From contig CAZHLD010000023.1 in the NCBI GenBank assembly GCA_964533185.1, forward strand, positions 1-43,312: DNA of 43,312 bases, in the 5' to 3' direction. The position numbers were made by a program, and so were the translations under genes. Shown in pieces: positions 1 through 6,298 of the stretch. The stretch comes from CAZHLD01 sp964533185 (GTDB lineage Bacteria; Acidobacteriota; Terriglobia; Acidiferrales; UBA7541). The notes beneath the pieces were generated by a model that worked only from the letters and a program-made list of their open reading frames with translations, had not been told where the DNA came from and did no database searches. Position 1 is the first letter of the stretch; the number at the start of each line of letters is the position of its first letter.

Positions 1-58
1 GGGTGACATTTTCACGTTGCTGTTAGGGGGTGACAGAATTATGGAGCTAAGACACGTG
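1..58. repeat. Possible insertion-sequence end with a repeated subunit
   Basis: The octamer GGGTGACA occurs at 1-8 and again at 28-35, and GTGA/TTCAC in the first 14 bases can pair. Two spaced copies of a GTGACA-type motif resemble the repeated transposase-binding sites at the ends of some insertion sequences (IS21-like layout). No transposase is in the window, so this is only a suggestion. Confidence 0.3.
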
Positions 59-70
59 CCTGCGGTTTCG

Positions 71-99
71 TTGACAAAACAGCAAGCATCCTCTATTCT
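71..99 (+). promoter_or_regulatory. Sigma70-type promoter of rplM-rpsI
   Basis: The -35 box TTGACA (71-76), a 17-bp spacer and the -10 box TATTCT (94-99) predict a transcription start near 106. That gives a leader of about 32 nt before the rplM ATG at 138, and it excludes an in-frame start at 99, which would lie in the -10 box. Confidence 0.8.
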
Positions 100-137
100 T
101 GGCGATTGTCTTTGCAGTGAAAGGACTGACCGAGCGC

Positions 138-587
138 ATGCGGACGTATGTCGCCAAGGGCCAAGAGGCCCAACAACTCAAAGAAGGGCCGAATTGGTTT
201 GTGGTGGATGCCGCCGGGCAGGTGCTCGGGCGGCTGGCCACGCGGGTGGCCCGGGTGTTGATCGGCAAGGACAAGCCCACGTTTACGCCGTATCTCGATT
301 CGGGCGACCACGTGGTGGTGATCAACGCCAACAAGATCCGTCTGACCGGCAACAAGCTGGAGCAGAAAATCTATCGCCATCACAGCGGCTATCCGGGCGG
401 GCTGAAGGAAGTCCCGGCGAAGCGCCTGCGGCCGGAACGCGCTGACTGGATGGTGCGCGAGGCCATTCTGGGCATGCTGCCCAAGAACAAGCTGCGCGCG
501 AGGCGGGCCAAGAAGTTGCGCGTCTATCTGGACGACAAGGGTTTGCTGCGCCACGCCGGACAGAAGCCGCAGCCGCTGGCGATGTAA
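138..587 (+). CDS. rplM: Large-subunit ribosomal protein L13 (uL13)
   Basis: uL13 is an early-assembling 50S protein that binds 23S rRNA. The 149-aa product shows the family core WFVVDAAGQVLGRLAT near the N-terminus, then the HVVVINANKIRLTG strand and the YRHHSGYPGG loop, and ends close to the usual 142-150 aa. I chose the ATG at 138 because MRTYVAKG matches the usual L13 N-terminus and because the upstream start at 99 overlaps the -10 box. An AAAGGA sequence lies 13-14 nt upstream, a rather long spacing. It is paired with rpsI, as in most bacteria, but a repeat-containing gap of 123 nt separates them. Confidence 0.96.
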   Translation: MRTYVAKGQEAQQLKEGPNWFVVDAAGQVLGRLATRVARVLIGKDKPTFTPYLDSGDHVVVINANKIRLTGNKLEQKIYRHHSGYPGGLKEVPAKRLRPERADWMVREAILGMLPKNKLRARRAKKLRVYLDDKGLLRHAGQKPQPLAM

Positions 588-599
588 TAGCTTTTTGTT

Positions 600-684
600 G
601 TCATGCTGAGTCCCGATGGCTTTTGTCGGGACGAAGCATCCCGCAGAGGGATTCTTCACCCGGCTTCGCCGGGTTCAGAATGAC
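600..684. repeat. Dispersed-type palindromic element bounded by GTCATnCTGA ends
   Basis: The segment begins GTCATGCTGAG and ends TTCAGAATGAC, so its termini are imperfect inverted repeats. Inside are two hairpins: GTCCCGA (610-616) with TCGGGAC (626-632), and ACCCGGC (658-664) with GCCGGGT (668-674). The layout is that of a small non-autonomous repeat (REP or MITE type) lying between rplM and rpsI. Only one copy is in this window. Confidence 0.55.
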
Positions 685-710
685 ACCCGTGGAAAGTTTC
701 AGGAGGCACT

Positions 711-1133
711 TTGAGTTCGATGGGAGCACCGGTCGAGGGCGTGACGCCACAAAAGTTCAACTGCACCGGCCGCCGCAAGGAAGCGGTGGCGCGCGTGTTC
801 CTAAAGCCCGGCTCGGGCAAGTTCACCATCAACGGCCGGCCGGTGGAGGACTACTTCAAGAACGTGGCCTGGAAAAACGCGGCGATTGAGCCGCTGAAGT
901 TCACCAACACCGCCGACCAGGTGGACGTGATGGCCACGGTCAAAGGCGGCGGCGCGGGCGGGCAGTCCGGCGCGGTGCGAATGGGGATTTCACGGGCGCT
1001 CTCGCTCCTAAACCCAGAGCTGCGCCACGGCCTGCGCAAGAACGGTTTTCTGACGCGCGACTCGCGAATGCGCGAGCGCAAGAAGTACGGGCAGAAGGGC
1101 GCCCGCAAGCGCTTCCAGTTCAGCAAGCGCTAA
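711..1133 (+). CDS. rpsI: Small-subunit ribosomal protein S9 (uS9)
   Basis: uS9 sits in the 30S head, and its C-terminal tail reaches the P-site tRNA. The 140-aa product carries the family motifs TGRRKEAVARVFLKPG, GGGAGGQSGAVRMGISRAL and the conserved C-terminus ending FSKR. The TTG at 711 follows a perfect AGGAGG (701-706) by 4 nt. An ATG at 720 is the alternative but would sit 13 nt from the SD. The extra N-terminal residues before FNCTGRRK are not conserved in the family, so the exact start is uncertain by three codons. Confidence 0.95.
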   Translation: MSSMGAPVEGVTPQKFNCTGRRKEAVARVFLKPGSGKFTINGRPVEDYFKNVAWKNAAIEPLKFTNTADQVDVMATVKGGGAGGQSGAVRMGISRALSLLNPELRHGLRKNGFLTRDSRMRERKKYGQKGARKRFQFSKR

Positions 1134-1146
1134 GCGTCGTTGAAGA

Positions 1147-1175
1147 TTCTTCCGGCGGCTCAGCCGCCGGAGGAA
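1147..1175. repeat. Strong hairpin between rpsI and rpsB
   Basis: TCCGGCGGCT (1151-1160) and AGCCGCCGGA (1162-1171) form a perfect 10-bp stem with a one-base centre, extendable by weak flanking pairs. There is no T run, so it is not a classical terminator. It is the first of three hairpins in the 125-nt gap. Confidence 0.7.
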
Positions 1176-1183
1176 AATACACG

Positions 1184-1240
1184 GCCGGCACGGAGCCGGC
1201 GTAACGATGCTCCTTCCGCCTCGGCGGATCGCAAGCATCG
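1184..1240 (+). promoter_or_regulatory. Two-hairpin element upstream of rpsB (copy A)
   Basis: Hairpin 1 pairs GCCGGC (1184-1189) with GCCGGC (1195-1200). Hairpin 2 has an outer stem CGATGCT (1205-1211)/AGCATCG (1234-1240) and an inner stem TCCGCC (1215-1220)/GGCGGA (1223-1228). The same architecture recurs downstream of rpsB at 2168-2220. A role in rpsB control is inference, based on the position just before the rpsB SD. Confidence 0.5.
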
Positions 1241-1258
1241 AATCCATGAGGAGGTCCA

Positions 1259-2164
1259 TTGGCAGTTGAAATTACGATGAAGGAGCTTCTGGAGGCCGGC
1301 GTCCATTTCGGCCACCAGACGCGGCGCTGGAACCCGAAGATGAAGGAATACATCTTCGGCGAGCGCAACGGGATCCACATCATTGACCTGCAGAAGACCT
1401 TGAAATTGTTCCGCGAAGCCAGCCGTTACATCAGCGAACTTGCCGGGCAGGGACGAGCCATCCTTTTTGTCGGCACCAAACGCCAGGCGCAGGAAGCCGT
1501 CGCCGAAGAAGCGCAGCGCTGCGGGATGTTCTATGTGAACCACCGCTGGCTGGGCGGCACGCTTACCAACTGGGCCACCCTGCAGAAATCCATCAAGCGA
1601 CTGAAGACACTCAAGGCCATGAAGGAAGACGGCCGTATGGCCGAACTTTCGAAGAAAGAAGCGGCGCGGCTGGACCGCGAGTTCAAGCACCTGCTGCAGA
1701 ACCTGGGAGGCGTCGAGAACATGACGGTGCTGCCCGATGCGATGTTCGTGGTTGACTCGAACTCGGAGGAGATTGCCGTACGCGAAGCGCGGCGCATGGG
1801 CGTGCCGGTGGTGGCCATCGTGGACACCAACTGTAACCCGGACGTGGTGGATTTAGTGATTCCCGGGAACGACGACGCGCTGCGGGCCATCCGCCTGTTT
1901 ACTTCGAAAGTAGCCGACGCCGTGCTCGAAGGGCGCTCGGCCTTCGAGCAGACCCAGATCGCCGAGGCCAAGGCCGAAGAGGGTGGGCCGGTGGAAGAAG
2001 TGGTCGAATACGTGGATACCAGCGCCTACGAATCTTACGAGAAGCAGGAAGGCAACTTTGTCGAGCCGGGCACGGAGCTTGCAATCGAGCCGGGCGTAGA
2101 GCCTAGCGTGGAACCTGGCATCGAGCAGACCATCCCCCCGGGGGACGAGGGGAGCAAGAGCTAA
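1259..2164 (+). CDS. rpsB: Small-subunit ribosomal protein S2 (uS2) with an extended acidic tail
   Basis: uS2 joins the 30S subunit late and helps dock S1. The family core is clear: MKELLEAGVHFGHQTRRWNP, the FVGTKRQAQ strand, HRWLGGTLTNW, and VVAIVDTNCNPDVVDLVIPGNDDA. The TTG start at 1259 is set by GAGGAGG (1248-1254), 4 nt upstream. The protein is 301 aa, against about 230-260 in most bacteria. The excess is a C-terminal tail (roughly residues 235-301) rich in Glu and Pro with a repeated EPGxE unit. It is followed by tsf, the standard partner gene, across a hairpin-rich gap. Confidence 0.96.
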   Translation: MAVEITMKELLEAGVHFGHQTRRWNPKMKEYIFGERNGIHIIDLQKTLKLFREASRYISELAGQGRAILFVGTKRQAQEAVAEEAQRCGMFYVNHRWLGGTLTNWATLQKSIKRLKTLKAMKEDGRMAELSKKEAARLDREFKHLLQNLGGVENMTVLPDAMFVVDSNSEEIAVREARRMGVPVVAIVDTNCNPDVVDLVIPGNDDALRAIRLFTSKVADAVLEGRSAFEQTQIAEAKAEEGGPVEEVVEYVDTSAYESYEKQEGNFVEPGTELAIEPGVEPSVEPGIEQTIPPGDEGSKS

Positions 2165-2167
2165 GGG

Positions 2168-2227
2168 CTGCCGGCACGACCGGCAGCGCGTGGCCCTGTC
2201 CGCCGTGGCGGATCGGGCCATTTCTGT
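2168..2227 (+). terminator. Two-hairpin element between rpsB and tsf (copy B), possible attenuator
   Basis: Hairpin 1 pairs CTGCCGG (2168-2174) with CCGGCAG (2180-2186). Hairpin 2 has an outer stem TGGCCC (2191-2196)/GGGCCA (2215-2220) and an inner stem TCCGCC (2199-2204)/GGCGGA (2207-2212). It is followed by TTTCTG, a weak T tract. It may partly terminate transcription after rpsB. No promoter for tsf is evident, so read-through is probably needed. Confidence 0.5.
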
Positions 2228-2255
2228 AACCGGGGGCCAGTGAAGGAAGGATGCG

Positions 2256-3008
2256 ATGTCGCCCAAGCGTCCCCGTCGAAGGAAGACCCGGCGCCCAAGG
2301 GGAAAACACAAACGGACGCCACGCAAGAAGAAGATTGAGCAAGGGCCAGCGAAATCCAAGTCGAAGGAACCCGCGACACCGATGAGCACACAACCTGAGC
2401 AAGCCACCGTCCCCGCGCAACTCGTGAAAGAGCTCCGCGAGCGCACCGGGGCCGGCTTCAACGATTGCCGCGCCGCGCTGCTGGAGGCCAAAGGCGACAT
2501 CGAGCAGGCCATCAACGTCCTGCGCAAGAAGGGCCAGGCGGCGGCACAGAAAAAGGCGCAGCGCGAGGCGTCTGAGGGGCTGGTGGGCCACTACATCCAC
2601 GCCGGCGGGAAAATCGGCGTGATCGTGGAAGTGAACTGCGAATCCGACTTCGTCGCTCGCACCGACGATTTCCAGAAGCTCTGCCACGAAATCGCCATGC
2701 ACATCGCCGCGCTCGACCCGCGCTATGTGCGCCGCGAGGAAGTCACGCAGGAGATCCTCGACCGCGAGCGGGAGATCTACCGCGAACAGGCCCGCGCCAC
2801 CGGCAAGCCCGACCCGGTGATCGAAAAGATCGTGGCCGGCAAGATGGAGAAATTCTACGAGGAGACCTGCCTCTACGAGCAGCACTTCATCAAGGACGAG
2901 TCGGTCACGATTCGCGAGCTGATTGACCAGATGATCGCCAAGCTGGGCGAAAACATTTCCGTGCGGCGATTCGTGCGGCTCAAGGTAGGCGAAGGCGCTG
3001 CCCGCTGA
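2256..3008 (+). CDS. tsf: Elongation factor Ts with a basic N-terminal extension
   Basis: EF-Ts is the nucleotide-exchange factor that recycles EF-Tu. The canonical N-terminal motif LVKELRERTGAGFNDC is followed by the coiled LLEAKGDIEQAINVLRKKG and the core GGKIGVIVEVNCESDFVART. The 250-aa form has the short core domain also seen in other short EF-Ts proteins. The start at 2256 is supported by GAAGGAAGG (2242-2250), 5 nt upstream. It adds 42 residues before the usual start region, and the first 26 are more than half Lys/Arg. The alternative ATG at 2382 would give an ordinary N-terminus but has only GAAGGA, about 13 nt upstream. A terminator follows at 3032. Confidence 0.95.
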   Translation: MSPKRPRRRKTRRPRGKHKRTPRKKKIEQGPAKSKSKEPATPMSTQPEQATVPAQLVKELRERTGAGFNDCRAALLEAKGDIEQAINVLRKKGQAAAQKKAQREASEGLVGHYIHAGGKIGVIVEVNCESDFVARTDDFQKLCHEIAMHIAALDPRYVRREEVTQEILDREREIYREQARATGKPDPVIEKIVAGKMEKFYEETCLYEQHFIKDESVTIRELIDQMIAKLGENISVRRFVRLKVGEGAAR

Positions 3009-3031
3009 ACTGCTTTTGCGATTTATTTTTC

Positions 3032-3072
3032 TGGCCCGGAGCGCAAATCCAAGCGTCCGGGCCATTTGCTTT
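3032..3072 (+). terminator. Rho-independent terminator after tsf
   Basis: TGGCCCGGA (3032-3040) pairs with TCCGGGCCA (3056-3064). The loop itself contains a CGC/GCG pair, and TTTGCTTT follows (3065-3072). It ends the rplM-rpsI-rpsB-tsf group and implies a separate promoter for pyrH. Confidence 0.8.
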
Positions 3073-3113
3073 CACCGTTGCTTCCTCCCTAGCCTCGGGA
3101 CTCCGGCCTCTAG

Positions 3114-3119
3114 TACAAT
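3114..3119 (+). promoter_or_regulatory. Possible -10 box for pyrH
   Basis: TACAAT at 3114-3119 is a good -10 hexamer placed after the tsf terminator. No convincing -35 box lies 16-18 bp upstream. It overlaps the first candidate ATG (3118), so, if it is used, translation would begin at the ATG at 3130 with almost no leader. Confidence 0.35.
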
Positions 3120-3129
3120 GCCCGCCGGC

Positions 3130-3888
3130 ATGACCACCGCTGACTTATCCGCCAAGACCAGTGCGGGGCAGAAAGCCCCGGCCTACCGCCGCATTGTCCT
3201 GAAACTTTCCGGCGAGTCGCTGCAGGGCCCGCAAGGCTACGGCATCCACCCGGAGACGGTGGCGGGCATCGCCAGCGAGCTCAAAGCGGTGAACAACCTG
3301 GGCGTGCAGACCGCCATCATGGTGGGCGGCGGGAACATTTTCCGCGGCACGCGGCAGAAGTCGCTGGCGATCGACCGCGCGACCGGCGACTACATGGGCA
3401 TGCTGGCCACGGTGATTAACGGGCTGGCGCTCCAGGTCGCGCTCGAAAAACACGGCGTGCACACCCGGCTGATGAGCGCCATCGCCATGCAGCAGGTGGC
3501 CGAGCCCTTCATCCGCCGCCGCGCCTCGCGCCACCTAGAGAAGGGGCGCGTGGTGATCTTCGCCGCCGGCACCGGCAACCCGTACTTTTCCACGGACACC
3601 GCGGCGGCGCTGCGCGCGATGGAGATCAAGGCGGAAGTAATCCTGAAGGCCACGCGCGTGGACGGCATCTACGACGCCGACCCCGAAAAAGTGCCCGGCG
3701 CGAAGATGTTTGAGCACATCAGCTATATGGACGTGATCAACAAGGGCCTTTCGGTGATGGACACCACCGCGATCACGCTGTGCATGGACAACAAGATGCC
3801 CATCATCGTTTTCAACCTGAACGTGCCCGGCAATCTCCAGCGCGTCGTGCTGGGGGAGAAGGTCGGCACGAGGGTCAGCCTGACCTGA
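3130..3888 (+). CDS. pyrH: UMP kinase
   Basis: Uridylate kinase of the amino-acid kinase family phosphorylates UMP to UDP in the cytoplasm; the bacterial enzyme is a hexamer. Visible motifs are RRIVLKLSGESLQG (phosphate loop), TAIMVGGGNIFRGT, the DYMGMLATVINGLALQ helix, FAAGTGNPYFSTDTAAALRA and KATRVDGIYDADP. From 3130 the product is 252 aa, close to the usual 240. The ATG at 3118 adds four residues. No SD precedes either ATG. Longer in-frame extension back to 3016 crosses the terminator and is rejected. The order tsf-pyrH-frr is the common bacterial one. Confidence 0.94.
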   Translation: MTTADLSAKTSAGQKAPAYRRIVLKLSGESLQGPQGYGIHPETVAGIASELKAVNNLGVQTAIMVGGGNIFRGTRQKSLAIDRATGDYMGMLATVINGLALQVALEKHGVHTRLMSAIAMQQVAEPFIRRRASRHLEKGRVVIFAAGTGNPYFSTDTAAALRAMEIKAEVILKATRVDGIYDADPEKVPGAKMFEHISYMDVINKGLSVMDTTAITLCMDNKMPIIVFNLNVPGNLQRVVLGEKVGTRVSLT

Positions 3889-3941
3889 GCGCGGCAAGCC
3901 GAAACTTTTTCGGAAACACGTCCCCATTCCGGAGAACTCCG

Positions 3942-4517
3942 ATGACCACGATTGCGAATACGAAAGACGCCATGGCCCAGGCCAAAGTACGCATGGAAAA
4001 AGCGGTGGAGGATTTCCGCAAGGAGCTGGCCAGCGTGCGCACCGGCCGCGCCAACGTCGGGCTGCTCGACCACATTCGCGTGGACTACCACGGCACGCCG
4101 ATGCCGGTGAACCAGTTGGCCGCGCTCTCCGTGCCCGACCCGACAATGATTCTCATCTCGCCGTGGGACCCGAGCGCGGTGCCGCTGATCGACAAGGCCA
4201 TCCGCACCTCGGACCTGGGGCTGAACCCGGCGTCGGACGGTAAGGTCGTGCGCGTGCCCATTCCGTCGCTCACCGAGGAGCGGCGCAAGGAGCTGGTCAA
4301 GCACCTGCACAAGGTGCTCGAGAACCACCGCACCGCCGTGCGCAACATTCGCCGCGACATCAAGGAAGCCGTCGAGAAGCTCGAGAAGGAACACAAGATC
4401 AGCGAAGACGAACGGAAGCGCTCGCTCGACGAGCTCGACAAGCTGACCCATTCGGAAACGAAAAAGCTCGAAGACCTCTCCGCTGTCAAAGAAAAAGAAG
4501 TCATGGAAATCAAGTAG
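3942..4517 (+). CDS. frr: Ribosome recycling factor
   Basis: RRF acts with EF-G to split the post-termination ribosome. The 191-aa product fits the family length (about 185). It shows MEKAVEDFRKELASVRTGRA at the N-terminus, the domain II segment TPMPVNQLAALSVPDP, and the helical C-terminus NIRRDIKEAVEKLEKEHKIS and SEDERKRSLDELDKLT. GGAGAA (3931-3936) precedes the ATG at 3942 by 5 nt. It lies 53 nt after pyrH on the same strand, with no visible signal between them, so co-transcription is likely. Confidence 0.97.
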   Translation: MTTIANTKDAMAQAKVRMEKAVEDFRKELASVRTGRANVGLLDHIRVDYHGTPMPVNQLAALSVPDPTMILISPWDPSAVPLIDKAIRTSDLGLNPASDGKVVRVPIPSLTEERRKELVKHLHKVLENHRTAVRNIRRDIKEAVEKLEKEHKISEDERKRSLDELDKLTHSETKKLEDLSAVKEKEVMEIK

Positions 4518-4558
4518 CCCGGCGCCGCGCGGCCCCGAGCGAATCGGAGGGACTCACC

Positions 4559-6262
4559 ATGTTGGTTGTCAAAAAGAATATGACAGCTTGTCTGTTCTTA
4601 TTCCTGTTGACAGCCGCGCTCGTGCCGGCCTGCGCGCAACAGATCTCGCTGGGCTCGGTGAGTTTCCCGACCACCGGCAAGCCGGAGGCTCAGGCGCACT
4701 TCCTGCGCGGGCTGGCGGCGCTGCACTCGTTCTGGTTCGAGGAGGCGCTTGAGGAATTTCGCGCCGCCACGGCGGCTGATCAGGGCTTCGTCATGGGCTA
4801 CTGGGGCGAGGCTATGGCCTACAACCACCCGCTTTGGGATGAGCAGAACGTCGAGGCCGCGCGCCAGGCACTGTCGAAAATCGGCGACCTCAGCCGGGTG
4901 ACGCCGCGCGAGCAGGCCTACGTGGAAGCAGTGCGCGCGCTGTACGGCTCGGGTGACAAAAACGCGCGCGACCGTGCCTACTCGGCGGCGATGGAGAAGG
5001 TCTATCGCCAGCACCCGCAGGACGACGAGGCCGCCTGCTTCTACGCGCTGTCGCTGCTGGGCCTGTGGCGGCCGGGCGAGAAAAGTTTTCGCAATCAGAT
5101 GCAGGCCGGCGCGATTGTGCTGGACGTTTACCGGAGAAATCCAAACCACCCTGGCGCCGCGCACTACATCATCCACTCCTTTGACGACCCGGAACACGCC
5201 ATCCTGGCGTTGCCCGCCGCGCGCCGCTACGCCTCCATCGCACCCGAAGCGCACCACGCGCGGCACATGCCGGCGCATATTTTTCTGCAACTGGGCATGT
5301 GGCCGGTGGCGGCGGCGTCCAATGAATCGTCGTGGGCGGCGTCGGTGGCCTGGGTGGAACGCAAGAAGCTCGACGGCGAGCGGCGCGACTTCCACAGCCT
5401 GCACTGGCTGATGTACGTCTATTTGCAGCAGGGCCGCTACGCGAAGGCGGAGGAGATGCTGCGGCTGCGACAGAATCTGACGGAGAAATCGTCCGGCGGG
5501 TCTGCGGCCGGCTGGGATTACGCCGCAATGCGAGGACGCTACACTTCTGATATGGCCGCAATGCTGATCGTTGAAACCGAGCAGTGGCAGCGCGCGGCTG
5601 AACTCTTCCCGCCTGCCGCGAGTGCAGCATCCTCGAAACCTGACGCTGCAGGCGGCGCACATCAACATGGCGCGCTGGCCACCGCGCGAGCGGCCAACTC
5701 TGCGACGCGCAGTCAGGTGCTAGGCGTCTTCATACCCGGAATGGCCGCAGCCCGGACTGCGCAGCAAGAAGCTGCAGCGGCCATCGCCGCGCTGACGAAA
5801 ATGCGGGCAGACCTCACCGCGGCGGGAGAGACCTACCGCGCAAAGATGGTGGAGATTGCCGAGCTCGAAGTCACCGCGCTCAACGAAGCGGCTAAGGGAA
5901 ATATGGACAAAGCCATCACCGCTGCCGGGCGCGCCTCACAAATTGAAGAGGAGCTCTCACCACCGTCCGGTCCGCCGGACCTGGTCAAGCCCTCACACGA
6001 GCTGTACGGCGAGATTCTGCTGCGGGCCGGGCGTCCCAAGGATGCCGCTGCGCAGTTCCGTACCGCGCTGCTGCGCCAGCCCAACCGCGCGCGCTCCCTG
6101 CTCGGAGCGGCGCGTGCTGCCGATAAGAGCGGTGATTCGGCCGCGGCCGCCGAGGCCTACGCGAAGCTGGTTGAGGTCTGGAAAAGCGCCGACCCGCAAC
6201 TGGCCGAGCTACGCGAGGCGCAAGACTATCTGCGCCAATTCAAGGCCCGAGCGGCAGGCTAA
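4559..6262 (+). CDS. Exported tetratricopeptide-repeat protein of unknown function
   Basis: The 567-aa product begins with a hydrophobic signal segment (about residues 9-26, ending PACAQQ). Cleavage after ACA fits signal peptidase I better than a lipobox, because Pro is at -2. The mature part has many helical TPR-like repeats: HFLRGLAALHSFWFEEALEEF near residue 48, a central NPNHPGAAHYIIHSFDDPEH block, HHARHMPAHIFLQLGMW, and C-terminal AAAQFRTALLRQPNRARSLLGA. I recognise the type (TPR proteins with an AAHYIIHSFDDPEHA block, which I associate with Acidobacteriota and Gemmatimonadota) but no function. GGAGGGAC precedes the ATG. It starts 41 nt after frr, so read-through from pyrH-frr is possible, and it converges on the DUF3857 gene with a gap of only 36 nt. 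Confidence 0.85.
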   Translation: MLVVKKNMTACLFLFLLTAALVPACAQQISLGSVSFPTTGKPEAQAHFLRGLAALHSFWFEEALEEFRAATAADQGFVMGYWGEAMAYNHPLWDEQNVEAARQALSKIGDLSRVTPREQAYVEAVRALYGSGDKNARDRAYSAAMEKVYRQHPQDDEAACFYALSLLGLWRPGEKSFRNQMQAGAIVLDVYRRNPNHPGAAHYIIHSFDDPEHAILALPAARRYASIAPEAHHARHMPAHIFLQLGMWPVAAASNESSWAASVAWVERKKLDGERRDFHSLHWLMYVYLQQGRYAKAEEMLRLRQNLTEKSSGGSAAGWDYAAMRGRYTSDMAAMLIVETEQWQRAAELFPPAASAASSKPDAAGGAHQHGALATARAANSATRSQVLGVFIPGMAAARTAQQEAAAAIAALTKMRADLTAAGETYRAKMVEIAELEVTALNEAAKGNMDKAITAAGRASQIEEELSPPSGPPDLVKPSHELYGEILLRAGRPKDAAAQFRTALLRQPNRARSLLGAARAADKSGDSAAAAEAYAKLVEVWKSADPQLAELREAQDYLRQFKARAAG

Positions 6263-6298
6263 GGCCGCTGATCCCACGCCGATTTTTCTTTGGAGAAG

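Noticed and set aside
99..137. Upstream in-frame start for rplM
   Set aside because: It lies in the -10 box of a strong promoter, and the encoded residues are not L13-like; ATG 138 fits better.
1151..1171. Rho-independent terminator after rpsI
   Set aside because: The stem is strong but no T run follows, and rpsB has no separate promoter in the gap.
3016..3117. N-terminal extension of pyrH
   Set aside because: It crosses the tsf terminator and has no protein-like conservation or SD.
4598..5668. 356-codon open frame on the minus strand
   Set aside because: It is antisense to the TPR gene, with no start signal and His/Arg-rich shadow composition.
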